Shown here: one piece after another, positions 17,425 through 24,930 of the stretch
Numbering within the stretch: position 1 is the stretch's first letter
Layout: each line of letters opens with the position of its first letter
From: Pseudomonadota bacterium
GTDB lineage: Bacteria > Myxococcota_A > UBA796 > GCA-2862545
Assembly: GCA_947505245.1 (NCBI GenBank)
Contig: CANNIZ010000043.1
Location: 1-40,010, forward strand
Direction: 5' to 3'
DNA length: 40,010 nucleotides
Notes under the pieces: model-generated
Told to the model about the DNA's origin: nothing
The model's input: only the letters and a program-made list of their open reading frames with translations
Database searches by the model: none
Made by a program: the position numbers and the translations under genes

Positions 17425-18257
17425 CGCGCGGGATGGTGTTCTGGCTCGTCGCCGTCGCGTTGGCTCGCCCGCCAGAGGTCATCGTGACCGAGGAGGCGCC
17501 GCCGCCGCCGCCGGCCCCGAAAGAGGCACCGGCGCCGACGTCCCAGCGGTGGGACGCGCCTTCGATCATCGAAGACCTCGGCAACGGCGTTGCAATCGAC
17601 TGGACACGGCTCGTGCTCACGGTGGAGCAGGGCGCCATGGGCTACGGCGTCGGCGCGAACCGGCGCGCCGTCGAGCAGGAAGCGCGGCGCCTCGTGGGGC
17701 CGGGCATGCTCATGGGGGCGCGCGCGGTCACGGTCTCCGAGGGGCTCATGTTCCCTCAGGTCGAAGAGGACCCGGTCCTCGGTGAGGCTACGCGATCCCG
17801 CGTGGAGCGGTGGGCCGTCACCGAGGGGCGGTACTTCGCTTCGGGCCGCGTCGAGCTGCTCGGCGAGCTTTCGTTGCAGGAGCTGCTCAAACCGTGGGCG
17901 CTCGGCCGCGCGCTGCCGTTGCCGGCCGAGCCGCCGGGGGAAGGGGAGCCCACCGGGCTCGTGATCGACGCGCGCGGAACGGGCGCCAAGCCCGCGTACA
18001 GCCCGCGCGTGCTCGCGCCCGACGGGAAGGTCTGGTTCGACCCCGCGATGTGGGAGGACTTCGCGATCAAGAACGCGCCGGTCGTGTATGTGCCGGGGCC
18101 CGATCACCCGGCCGTCGCGCGCGCCGGGGCGTCGCCGATCACGCTCAAGGCCACCGAAGCGAAGGGCAGCGACCTCGTCGTGCCCGCTCTCGACCGCGAC
18201 CTCGGCTCCGTGTATGCGCTACGCACCGGCACGATCGTCGTCGTGATCGACCCGTGA
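17421..18257 (+). CDS. Secreted LPP20-like protein, function unknown
   Basis: A 278-residue exported protein. The short signal MTRGMVFWLVAVALA is followed by a Pro/Glu-rich stretch (residues 23-40). The middle has an ANRRAVEQEARRLVGPGMLM helix. Then come SGRVELLGELSLQEL and GLVIDARGTGAKPAYSPRVL, and a C-terminal KATEAKGSDLVVPALDRD. The 'VIDARG...P...PRVL.DG' pattern resembles LPP20/FlgP-type envelope proteins, as I recall that family. No lipobox is visible. It overlaps dnaE upstream and lipB downstream by GTGA on each side, so it is translated from the same message as both. This is unusual company for an envelope protein and gives no direct clue to its role. Confidence 0.6.
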   Translation: MTRGMVFWLVAVALARPPEVIVTEEAPPPPPAPKEAPAPTSQRWDAPSIIEDLGNGVAIDWTRLVLTVEQGAMGYGVGANRRAVEQEARRLVGPGMLMGARAVTVSEGLMFPQVEEDPVLGEATRSRVERWAVTEGRYFASGRVELLGELSLQELLKPWALGRALPLPAEPPGEGEPTGLVIDARGTGAKPAYSPRVLAPDGKVWFDPAMWEDFAIKNAPVVYVPGPDHPAVARAGASPITLKATEAKGSDLVVPALDRDLGSVYALRTGTIVVVIDP

Positions 18258-18865
18258 CGCCCGAGTGGCTCGGTCGCGTGCCCTACGTCGAGGCTCGCGA
18301 TCGGCAGCTTGCGCGCCGGCGCGCGATCATCGAAGGCACCGCGGACGAAGCGTTCTGGCTGCTCGAACACGATCCCGTGATCACCACCGGACGGCGGGTC
18401 GTCGACCTCGATGAAGCCGCCCTGCGCGCCGCCGGGATCGACGTCGTGCATACCGAGCGCGGCGGCCTCGCCACCTGGCACGGCCCCGGTCAGCTCGTCG
18501 GCTACGTGCTGATTGACATCCAGCGCCACGGGCTGAAGGTCCGCACGATGGTGGAAGCCCTCGAACAGGGCCTGATCAACTGGCTCGGCACCGAAGGCGT
18601 CACCGCGGCGCGGCGCGGAGGGTACCCGGGTGTTTGGGTTGGCACCGACAAGATCGCGGCGCTCGGGCTGCACTTCTCCCGCGGCGTGTCGATGCACGGC
18701 TTCGCGTTGAACCTGTGCCCGTCGCTGGACGGGTTCGCGCGCATCGTCCCGTGCGGCATCACGGACGGCGGGGTGACCACGTTCGAGCGGGTCACGGGAC
18801 GCCGGCTCGAGCCGCGGGACGCAGCCGAAAGGGTTGGTTCAGCGGTCCTCGCCGCGCTCGGGTAG
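18254..18865 (+). CDS. lipB: Octanoyltransferase LipB
   Basis: A 203-residue enzyme that moves octanoyl from acyl carrier protein to lipoyl domains, the first step of endogenous lipoate synthesis in the cytoplasm. Signatures: RGGLATWHGPGQLVGYVLID (substrate-binding loop), GVWVGTDKIAALGLHFSRGVS with the catalytic Lys, MHGFALNL, and IVPCGI with the catalytic Cys. Length is slightly short but normal. The GTG start at 18254 overlaps the preceding TGA. The partner lipA is not in the window. It ends nine bases before the barrel gene. Confidence 0.94.
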   Translation: MTPEWLGRVPYVEARDRQLARRRAIIEGTADEAFWLLEHDPVITTGRRVVDLDEAALRAAGIDVVHTERGGLATWHGPGQLVGYVLIDIQRHGLKVRTMVEALEQGLINWLGTEGVTAARRGGYPGVWVGTDKIAALGLHFSRGVSMHGFALNLCPSLDGFARIVPCGITDGGVTTFERVTGRRLEPRDAAERVGSAVLAALG

Positions 18866-18874
18866 GATCTCCGC

Positions 18875-20173
18875 ATGTCCGAGCCCGTCGCGATCGCGTC
18901 CGAGTCCGCCGACGAGCTTCCCCCGCGCCCCGTCGAGGTGTTTGCCGGCGGTGGGCTCGCGCTCACCGCGTTCAGACCGCAGGGGCGCGTCGACGCGGGC
19001 GTCGTCGTTCGCGCGTCGGACCTGTTCGCGATCGCCGTGGATGCTGGCATTGCTCGGTTCCCGCACGTCGACCAGCCCGAGGGTCTCCACGCCGGTTGGG
19101 AGCGACCCGCGCGCGTCAGCAAGGACGTTTCGCGGGTGACGTCGTTCGGCAGCGCGCAGTTCCAGTTCACGCCCGTACAGGGGTCCCTGTGGACGCGCCA
19201 CGGGCAGGCCCACCGCGTCGAGCTCTCGTATGGCCTCGGCTTTGGCGCGGTCCACACGGTGGACGATCTCGAGGCCCTCCAGTGCCAGCACGATCCCTCC
19301 TGCGAGGCCACCAAGCGGCAATGGCACGCGACCACCACCTACGGAGCCGGCCTGCGCCTGTGGCTGAGCGACCGGTCGGCCCTGCGGGTGGACCTCGCTT
19401 CGACGCGCTACATCGAGACGATCGCGTCCTACACGCTCGAGCTCAAGGACACCTCTGCACTGACCCTCGGGCTGTCCGTCGCGTTCCCAGGGCATCGCCG
19501 CGCCGTACGTGCCGTCGCTGTCGCCGAGCTGCCGTTCGAGGAGGAGCCTCCCGAGCCTCCGGCCGAGCCTCGAACCGAGCGGCTGCCGCGCGACCACGCG
19601 GGTCCTGGCGCGTGGTTCGCGCGGGCCGACCTCGGGGCCGCTGCCTGGCTCGGTCGGTACGGGCCGTCCCCCATGGGCATGATCGTGAAGCCCGCGCCCG
19701 CCGTGACGCTCGGCGGCGGTTGGGAGTCGCGCGGTCTTGCGGGGCGCGACACGTTCGGGGTCGAGCTCGCGTTCGCGACGGCGGTGCACAACGGCCTCAA
19801 CTGGAAGCTTCAGGCGCAGAACATCCAGGCCGGCGGGGAGCCGCTCGGGGCCTGGATGCAGGGCGACATGCACGCCGTCACCGGGCTCGCGATCGGCACC
19901 TTCACCCGCGAGATCACGCCTCGCGTCGGCCTCGGGGTTCGCGTCGGCGGCGGCGTCATGTCCGCTCCGCAGCTGACAGGACCCCTCTCAGACCTGGGGG
20001 TCAACTTCCCTGTGCATCAGTTCGTCCACCCCGAGCTGATCGTCGGCCCGACGATCGAGCTCAAGACTGCGCACCCGGGCCTGACGGTGGGCCTGAACAG
20101 CGACTTCGTTTTCGCGACGGGCTTCGATTGGGGCGCCAACGTCGGCGCGTTCGCGAAGTATCGACCGCGCTGA
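18875..20173 (+). CDS. Two-domain outer-membrane beta-barrel-like protein without signal peptide
   Basis: A 432-residue protein with two barrel-like halves. Residues 22-212 carry alternating amphipathic strands (VEVFAGGGLALTAF, VELSYGLGFGAVHT, TYGAGLRLWLSDRSALRVDL) as in myxobacterial outer-membrane barrel domains. A Pro/Glu linker (FEEEPPEPPAEPRTER) follows. The second half (245-432; WFARADLGAAAWLG, VTLGGGWESRG, GLGVRVGGGV) vaguely resembles CglE-like gliding-motility barrels, a low-confidence comparison. The ATG at 18875 has AGGA upstream, and an in-frame TAG lies 12 bases before it, so no signal peptide can be gained by moving the start. Either export is atypical, the N-terminus was lost, or an upstream frameshift hides the signal. 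It is probably co-transcribed with lipB. Confidence 0.6.
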   Translation: MSEPVAIASESADELPPRPVEVFAGGGLALTAFRPQGRVDAGVVVRASDLFAIAVDAGIARFPHVDQPEGLHAGWERPARVSKDVSRVTSFGSAQFQFTPVQGSLWTRHGQAHRVELSYGLGFGAVHTVDDLEALQCQHDPSCEATKRQWHATTTYGAGLRLWLSDRSALRVDLASTRYIETIASYTLELKDTSALTLGLSVAFPGHRRAVRAVAVAELPFEEEPPEPPAEPRTERLPRDHAGPGAWFARADLGAAAWLGRYGPSPMGMIVKPAPAVTLGGGWESRGLAGRDTFGVELAFATAVHNGLNWKLQAQNIQAGGEPLGAWMQGDMHAVTGLAIGTFTREITPRVGLGVRVGGGVMSAPQLTGPLSDLGVNFPVHQFVHPELIVGPTIELKTAHPGLTVGLNSDFVFATGFDWGANVGAFAKYRPR

Positions 20174-20187
20174 GCCAAGCCTATCGA

Positions 20188-20205
20188 TTCGGAACGTTTT
20201 CCGAA
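20188..20205 (+). terminator. Hairpin after the barrel gene
   Basis: TTCGGAA (20188-20194) and TTCCGAA (20199-20205) form a perfect 7-bp stem with loop CGTT, 15 bases after the stop of the barrel gene. There is no T-tract. It is the likely 3' end of the plus-strand operon. The rest of 20206-20368 shows nothing I recognise. Confidence 0.45.
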
Positions 20206-20368
20206 GCATGCCACCCCAATCGGAACCAAAGGGGCCTGACGTCCCGGGTATCGCCGCGAAAACGGCGGTTCATTCGTCGAGTCGGCGGCGCCCGACCACG
20301 AAATGTTCCGAACGGCACCGCTTGCCTCGGCGAACGTTCCGTTATTGAAGGCATGCCCCGCCGTCCGC

Positions 20369-20492
20369 GGCGAAGTCAACCGCAAGCGAAGCGCGCAGCG
20401 GCCTTCGGCGGCGAAGTCAACCGCAAGCGAAGCGCGCAGCGGCCTTCGGCGGCGAAGTCAACCGCAAGCCCCGAAGGGGCGCGCAGCGAGCC
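20369..20492. repeat. 41-bp tandem repeat, about three copies
   Basis: Units start with GGCGAAGTCAACCGCAAGCG at 20369, 20410 and 20451, an exact 41-base period. The first two copies are identical as far as I can read. The third diverges after 19 bases and gains a small GCCCCGAAGGGGC hairpin (20468-20480) that could end transcription from the tRNA on the minus strand. The repeat lies between the barrel gene and tRNA-Val. Reading frames across it look like repeat artefacts, not a gene. Confidence 0.85.
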
Positions 20493-20509
20493 TCAGCGAG
20501 CGTAGTAAC

Positions 20510-20584
20510 TGGTAGGCACGCGCGGGCTTGAACCGCGGACCCCCGCCGTGTCAGGGCGGTGCTCTCCCACTGAGCTACGTGCCT
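20510..20584 (-). tRNA. tRNA-Val (anticodon GAC), CCA encoded
   Basis: The minus strand folds as a complete 75-base cloverleaf: acceptor AGGCACG/CGTGCCT, D arm GCTC..GAGC with AGTGGGA loop, anticodon stem CCGCC/GGCGG with loop CTGACAC (anticodon GAC, valine), T arm CGCGG/CCGCG with TTCAAGC, discriminator A and an encoded CCA (20512-20510). It sits downstream of, and in the same direction as, the riboswitch-controlled lipoprotein gene. Confidence 0.96.
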
Positions 20585-20594
20585 ATACCCGCTC

Positions 20595-20621
20595 ACTATC
20601 GAGGGCGTTTCCGATCGTCAA
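20595..20621 (-). promoter_or_regulatory. Possible promoter of tRNA-Val
   Basis: On the minus strand TTGACG (20621-20616) overlaps the stop of the lipoprotein gene. GATAGT (20600-20595) follows after 15 bases, with the tRNA starting 11 bases later. The -35 match is good; the -10 is weak and the spacer short. Confidence 0.3.
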
Positions 20622-21445
20622 TCCGCTGTGGCGGTGAGTGTGGACCACGCGAAGCCGCCGCAGCCTGCCGCCAGGTCCGTGTGGTCGGCTGAAATGGCCG
20701 CTGCAGCCTCTGCAGTCTCGGCATCGTAGGCCGCCTGGCAATACGACACGTCCGTTCCTGCGATCACCCAGTCGAACCGGCTCCACTTGCCTGGATTGAA
20801 CGCGTTGTCCGAGGCGTTTTGCGCAATGAGAAAACTCGCTGCGAAATCGACGTCGAAGATCGCGAACGTGTCGTCGCCCATGCCCCAGGTCGCTTCGTCG
20901 ACGTGGTGGACCGAGAATCCGTCGTCCCACACGCCGGTGACGGGCAGGGTGGCGATCAGGTGTGACCACGGGAACGTGCCGCAGCCGGTCGTCGCCGGAT
21001 CCGAGTCGTCCGCGGAGGGCGTCGCGAGCGCGTCGGCTTCGGAGGCCGCGGCGAACGCGGTCTGGCAGTAATACCACCCGCCGTCGCCGTCGGACGTCAC
21101 GTCGAACCGGCTCCAGGCGTCGGGGTAGTACGGGTTGGAGGCATCGTTCTGGGCGATGACGAAGCCTGCGTCGTTGTCGTATTGGGCGATCGCGTAGGTG
21201 GAGCCGAACGCGTCGGTCCACAGGGCGTCGTCGATCGCGTGGTAGCCCCACACCTCGAGCGTCGGGAACGACCCGGCGACCTCGGCCCAGTCGCCGACGA
21301 TCGCGAGCGGCACGACCTGGTCGTCGGTCTCACCGGTCTCGTCGCCGGTCTCGTCCGATCCGGCGCAGCCGCCGACGAACAGGGAGAGTGCGGCAAACGC
21401 CGACACCCCGAATTTTGGGAACAGTACTGACTTGGGCCACGACAT
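20618..21445 (-). CDS. Lipoprotein with duplicated YC/GCG-FxW domain under a B12 riboswitch
   Basis: A 275-residue lipoprotein: signal with lipobox LFVGGC (Cys27), an acidic linker (30-43), then two copies of one domain (about 47-163 and 164-270). Shared marks in both copies are an aromatic F/Y-x-V/N-D strand, VIAQN or LIAQN followed by N-P/A-Y/F-x-P-x-x-WSRFD, then YCQTAF or YCQAAY, and finally GCGTFPWSHL or GCGGFAWSTL. Each copy thus has one conserved Cys pair, presumably a disulphide. I recall similar domains in lipoproteins of Leptospira, Bdellovibrio and marine proteobacteria, with no assigned role. The start ATG (21445) has GGAGG four bases upstream. A cobalamin riboswitch precedes it, so expression should fall when B12 is plentiful. 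That suggests a role in corrinoid capture or in a B12-sparing process (inference). Confidence 0.85.
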   Translation of the reverse strand: MSWPKSVLFPKFGVSAFAALSLFVGGCAGSDETGDETGETDDQVVPLAIVGDWAEVAGSFPTLEVWGYHAIDDALWTDAFGSTYAIAQYDNDAGFVIAQNDASNPYYPDAWSRFDVTSDGDGGWYYCQTAFAAASEADALATPSADDSDPATTGCGTFPWSHLIATLPVTGVWDDGFSVHHVDEATWGMGDDTFAIFDVDFAASFLIAQNASDNAFNPGKWSRFDWVIAGTDVSYCQAAYDAETAEAAAAISADHTDLAAGCGGFAWSTLTATAD

Positions 21446-21459
21446 GCGTCCTCCGCGCT

Positions 21460-21478
21460 GGATCGCAGGGTGCGATCC
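21460..21478 (-). promoter_or_regulatory. Perfect 8-bp hairpin in the riboswitch expression platform
   Basis: On the minus strand GGATCGCA, loop CCC, TGCGATCC lies between the B12 aptamer and the GGAGG of the lipoprotein gene (21454-21450). Without a T-tract it fits control of ribosome access better than transcription termination. Confidence 0.7.
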
Positions 21479-21496
21479 GGTTGGCTCCAGCGTCGT

Positions 21497-21655
21497 GGCA
21501 GGTCTCCCGGCTCGCCGTCGTCAGGTACGCCGCCTTCCCAGGAGCCGTCCCAGTGGCATTGTGGCGTACCCGTGGGTTTCCCCGACGGCTTACGGTGGCG
21601 GGACCGCGTCGGAATTGCACCGACTTCCCTCTTCGCCTGACGGGGACATCCCGCC
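21497..21655 (-). promoter_or_regulatory. Cobalamin (adenosylcobalamin-type) riboswitch
   Basis: Read on the minus strand, all hallmarks of the Rfam cobalamin aptamer are present in order: GGCGGG (21655-21650, 5' side of P1), GGGAA followed by GGTGCAATTCC, the conserved core GTCCCGCCACCGTAA, AGCCGTCGGGG, TGGGAAGGCG, and the B12 box AGCCGGGAGACCTGCC (21512-21497). The CCTGCC of that box pairs with GGCGGG to close P1. In known cases binding of B12 shuts down expression of uptake or synthesis genes. The controlled gene here is the duplicated-domain lipoprotein 52 bases downstream. No B12 transport or synthesis gene follows; the next feature is tRNA-Val. Confidence 0.95.
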
Positions 21656-21746
21656 CGGCACCACGCGCAACGTTCTTCGAGCGTCCAAAGAGCCGCTCCG
21701 TGGGTAGCCCTTTTTCGTGGCCGTGCAATATGGGTGGGGGAGGGAC

Positions 21747-22679
21747 GTGTCGAAGTCGAGCCGGAACGATGTGGAAGATGCTGTGATCGCGCGCCTGACT
21801 GCACGTTCGCCGCCATCCCCACACGGGCCAGGGGACGACGCGGCCGTTTTGCCTGATGGGACCGTGGTTACGGTCGACGTGTTGGTCGAAGGCGTCCACT
21901 TCGACGCGCGGCTCTCTGGCGCCGACGTCGGCTGGAAGGCGCTGGCCGTCTCGGTGAGCGACGCCTGCGCGATGGGGGCCCGGCCGACGTGGGCCGTGCT
22001 GGCGCTGTCGTTGCCGATCGGGTTCTCGGCATCCTGGCTCGAAGACTTCGCCGCGGGGCTCGACGAGGCGCTCGCGACCTACGACGTCCGGTTGATCGGC
22101 GGCGACACGACGCGGTCGCCCGGTCCGGTGTTCGTCTCGCTCACCCTGGGCGGCACGCCGGTCGCGCGTCCGGTGCTCCGGAGCGGCGCCCGCGCAGGGC
22201 ATGACGTCTGGATCACCGGCTGGCCGGGGCTCGCCGGTCTGGGCTACCTCGCGGCCGAGCCTCCGCCCGAGGCGCTCGCGGCGTTGCGTCGCCCGCAGCC
22301 GGACGTCGGCTTCGCGACCGGACTCGCCGAGCGCGGACTCGTGAGCTCGATGATGGACGTCTCCGATGGGCTCGCGAGCGATCTTCCACGGCTTTGCATC
22401 GCGTCGGGCGTCGGAGCGGTCGTCGATCCGGACGCGATCCCCGCCCACGCTGCGCTCGCGGGCCGCGCCGATCGGCTGGCGCTGCAAGTCTGCGCGGGCG
22501 ACGACTACGTGTTGCTGTTCGCCGCCGACGCCACAAATCGGGACGCCATCGCGGCCCTGGCGGCGTCCCGCGGCGTTCACGCGACGCGCATCGGTCGGTT
22601 CACGGAAGCGCCGGACGTACGGCTCGACGGGGTCGCGTGGCCGGCGTCGCTATACGCGCACTTCGCGGCCCCTTCGTGA
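21747..22679 (+). CDS. thiL: Thiamine-monophosphate kinase
   Basis: A 310-residue ATP-dependent kinase that makes thiamine diphosphate, of the PurM/SelD fold. Signatures: GPGDDAAVLPDG (metal and ATP site), VEGVHFD, AVSVSDACAMGARP, LIGGDTTRS and MDVSDGLASDLPRL. GTG at 21747 is preceded by GGGGGAGGGAC, a strong ribosome site. An upstream in-frame GTG at 21717 has none. It is divergent from the B12-riboswitch transcript, with about 90 bases shared for two promoters. No thiamine riboswitch is visible. It overlaps the next gene by GTGA. Confidence 0.95.
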   Translation: MSKSSRNDVEDAVIARLTARSPPSPHGPGDDAAVLPDGTVVTVDVLVEGVHFDARLSGADVGWKALAVSVSDACAMGARPTWAVLALSLPIGFSASWLEDFAAGLDEALATYDVRLIGGDTTRSPGPVFVSLTLGGTPVARPVLRSGARAGHDVWITGWPGLAGLGYLAAEPPPEALAALRRPQPDVGFATGLAERGLVSSMMDVSDGLASDLPRLCIASGVGAVVDPDAIPAHAALAGRADRLALQVCAGDDYVLLFAADATNRDAIAALAASRGVHATRIGRFTEAPDVRLDGVAWPASLYAHFAAPS

Positions 22680-23923
22680 TCGGCGCCGTCGGACAGTCGC
22701 CGCTCCTGCTTGCCTTCACGCTCGGCGTGTCGTTTCTGGCGTCCGGCAGCGAGGCGGCGGTCGCGTCCCTTGATCGGGCAGATCGGAAGCGTCTGGCGGC
22801 CATGCCGCGCGGCGGTCGAGCGGTCGCGTTGCTCGACATGAAGGGGCTCGACACGTCGCTGATCCTAAGCGAAGTGACGACGAGTCTCGCTGTCTCGATC
22901 GTCGCGATCGAGGTCCTGCAGGCGTGGATTCCGTTCGTTGCTGCCGTCCCCGTCGCAGCCCTCCTCGTCGCCTTCACCCGAGCCACCGCTCAGGCGCTCG
23001 GGGCTGCCCTTCGCCTGTGGTGGATGCGGAGGGTGCGCGTGCCGCTCGCCGCGCTTCACTACGCGCTCTGGCCCGTGCGGCGGCCCTTGTGCGCGATCAC
23101 CGACGCCATGACCGCGACGCCGAACCGCGAAGACGACCAGGTGCGGCGCGAGGCGGAGTTCCTGGCTCTCGTCGAGCAGGGGCGCGCGTTCGGGGCCGTC
23201 GACCAGCGGGAGCGCGACCTCGTCGAGGCGGTGTTCGAATTCGGCGACTTCACGGTCGGTCGCCTGATGACGCCGCGGCCGGAGATCTTCGCGGTGCCGA
23301 TGGACGTCCCGTGGCCGGACCTGCTCGCCCAGACAAAAGAGGCGAAGTACTCTCGGGTGCCCGTCTACGGTTCGCGCACGGACGACGTTGTCGGCGTATT
23401 GATGGTCAAGGACCTGCTGCCGTTCCGCCATCAGGACGGGCCCCAGGGCGGGCTCAAGGCCCTGCGTGCGGCGCTGATTCCCCCGCGGTTCGTCCCCCAC
23501 AACAAGCCTGCGAGCGCGATGCTCCGGGAATTTCTCGCGCACCACGAGCACATGGCGTTCGTGGTCGACGAACACGGGACCATGGTCGGGTTGATCACGC
23601 TCGACGACCTGCTCGGCGAGCTCGTCGGCGAGATGCTGGACCACGATGATCTGCCCGAGGAAGACAGCGTCTCCGTGGACCGCGAGGGGTGGTTTCGCGC
23701 GAAGGGCTGGCTCGATCTGGACGACTTCTTCGAAGAGACCGGCATCCGAATCGCGCGGGAGGGCTACCACACGCTCGGTGGGTTCGTGTTCCACCACCTC
23801 GGACGCCTGCCGGTGAAGGGCGATTTCGTCGCGGTCGGCCGGTTCCGGTACGTCGTGGTCGAGACCGACGGTCGGCGCATCATCGAGGTTCAGGTCGAAC
23901 CCCTCGACGGGACGCCGCAATGA
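22676..23923 (+). CDS. CNNM/CBS-domain membrane protein of the HlyC/CorC family
   Basis: A 415-residue protein. The N-terminal CNNM (DUF21) membrane part has several hydrophobic segments (residues about 5-25, 60-110). A conserved pre-CBS helix leads to LMTPRPEIFAVPMD, the first CBS domain (YSRVPVYGSRTDDVVGVLMVKDLL) and the second CBS domain (HMAFVVDEHGTMVGLITLDDLLGELVG, cited in part). The C-terminal CorC_HlyC domain contains WFRAKGWLDLDDF and ends near residue 412. The family is linked to magnesium/cobalt efflux and, historically, to haemolysin C. The GTG start overlaps the thiL stop and is the only start consistent with the membrane domain. It overlaps a second CNNM gene by ATGA. Confidence 0.88.
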   Translation: MIGAVGQSPLLLAFTLGVSFLASGSEAAVASLDRADRKRLAAMPRGGRAVALLDMKGLDTSLILSEVTTSLAVSIVAIEVLQAWIPFVAAVPVAALLVAFTRATAQALGAALRLWWMRRVRVPLAALHYALWPVRRPLCAITDAMTATPNREDDQVRREAEFLALVEQGRAFGAVDQRERDLVEAVFEFGDFTVGRLMTPRPEIFAVPMDVPWPDLLAQTKEAKYSRVPVYGSRTDDVVGVLMVKDLLPFRHQDGPQGGLKALRAALIPPRFVPHNKPASAMLREFLAHHEHMAFVVDEHGTMVGLITLDDLLGELVGEMLDHDDLPEEDSVSVDREGWFRAKGWLDLDDFFEETGIRIAREGYHTLGGFVFHHLGRLPVKGDFVAVGRFRYVVVETDGRRIIEVQVEPLDGTPQ

Positions 23924-24924
23924 CGCTCGCGCTCGAGGTCGCGTTGCCGGTCGCGTGTGGCCTGTTGCACATCGGCTACGGCCTCGCCGAGGTGGTGCTC
24001 GCGAAGGCGAGCGGCCCTGTCCTCGAGAAGCGCGCTGCGTCGGGGGATACCGGCGCCGCGGCTGCGATCGAACAGAACGCCGACGAGGATCGCCTGCTCG
24101 CGGCGGGCCTGTTGGGCACATCGCTGTTCGGCGCGATCGGCGTCGCGGTGTCCGCGAACGTCGCGGGGAACGTCGGGGTCGCGATCGTCGGTTCCGTTTC
24201 CTACGTCGTCGCCCTCGCGCTGGTCGGCGCCGCCCTGCCGCGCATCGTCAGCCACTCAGCGGCCGCCGCGCTCGCGGGACCGGCGGCCCACCTGCTCCGC
24301 GCGACGCAGTTCGTCCTTTTCCCCCTCGTCGCCGTCATCTCCGCGTGGGCGAGGGCGGTGTCGGCGGCGGCGGGCAGCACGCGAACCACCGCGTTGACGC
24401 GGCAGGAGATCGTGCTGTTGCTCGACGCCACCGGAGACGTCGGCATCGATCCCCAGGAGCAGGACCTGTTGCGCCGCGTGTTCGCGCTCCCCGAGAAGCC
24501 CGTTCGCGCGTGCATGACAGCGCTCGCGGACGTCGACTTCGTCCGTTCGGACGTGACCGTGGCCGAGGCGGCCGCATCCGTCACGAAGACGGGGCACACG
24601 CGCCTGATCGTGGCCGAGCCGCAGGCGGCTGGCGTCGGCGGCGCCGCGATCGTCGGGGTGGTGCACGCCCGCGATCTGCTGTTTGCGCGAAACGACGGGT
24701 CGCCGGTGCGCACGGTGATGCGACACGTCCGGCGCGTGCTTGGAACCCGTCCTGTCCACGAGATCGTTCAGGAGATGAGGCGCCATCGCGAGGTGATCGT
24801 GGTGCTCACCGATGACGAGAACCGCGCGATCGGCATCGTCACGATCGAGGACCTGCTCGAGGAGGTGGTGGGCGAGATTCACGACGAGCGCGACCGCACC
24901 GCACCGCCGCCCGTGCAGCGGTAA
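23920..24924 (+). CDS. Second CNNM/CBS-domain membrane protein, lacking the CorC domain
   Basis: A 334-residue paralogue of the preceding gene: three to four hydrophobic segments (about 5-25, 65-90, 92-112, 128-150), then PQEQDLLRRVFALPEKPVRACMT and two CBS domains, the second ending IGIVTIEDLLEEVVGEIHDE. It stops right after the CBS pair, so the C-terminal CorC_HlyC domain of the family is absent. CBS domains normally bind adenine nucleotides; here they would sense energy state or Mg-ATP for the membrane part. ATG overlaps the previous TGA. Two such genes in tandem are common in Bacteria and may act as a hetero-oligomer (inference). Confidence 0.82.
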   Translation: MTLALEVALPVACGLLHIGYGLAEVVLAKASGPVLEKRAASGDTGAAAAIEQNADEDRLLAAGLLGTSLFGAIGVAVSANVAGNVGVAIVGSVSYVVALALVGAALPRIVSHSAAAALAGPAAHLLRATQFVLFPLVAVISAWARAVSAAAGSTRTTALTRQEIVLLLDATGDVGIDPQEQDLLRRVFALPEKPVRACMTALADVDFVRSDVTVAEAAASVTKTGHTRLIVAEPQAAGVGGAAIVGVVHARDLLFARNDGSPVRTVMRHVRRVLGTRPVHEIVQEMRRHREVIVVLTDDENRAIGIVTIEDLLEEVVGEIHDERDRTAPPPVQR

Positions 24925-24930
24925 GCCGTC

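Noticed and set aside
20369..20492. Tandem repeat considered as a CRISPR array
   Set aside because: Units are contiguous without unique spacers, and no cas gene is nearby.
20303..20515. Small plus-strand frame across the 41-bp repeat and tRNA end
   Set aside because: Repeat-driven Arg/Ser/Ala composition with no ribosome site.
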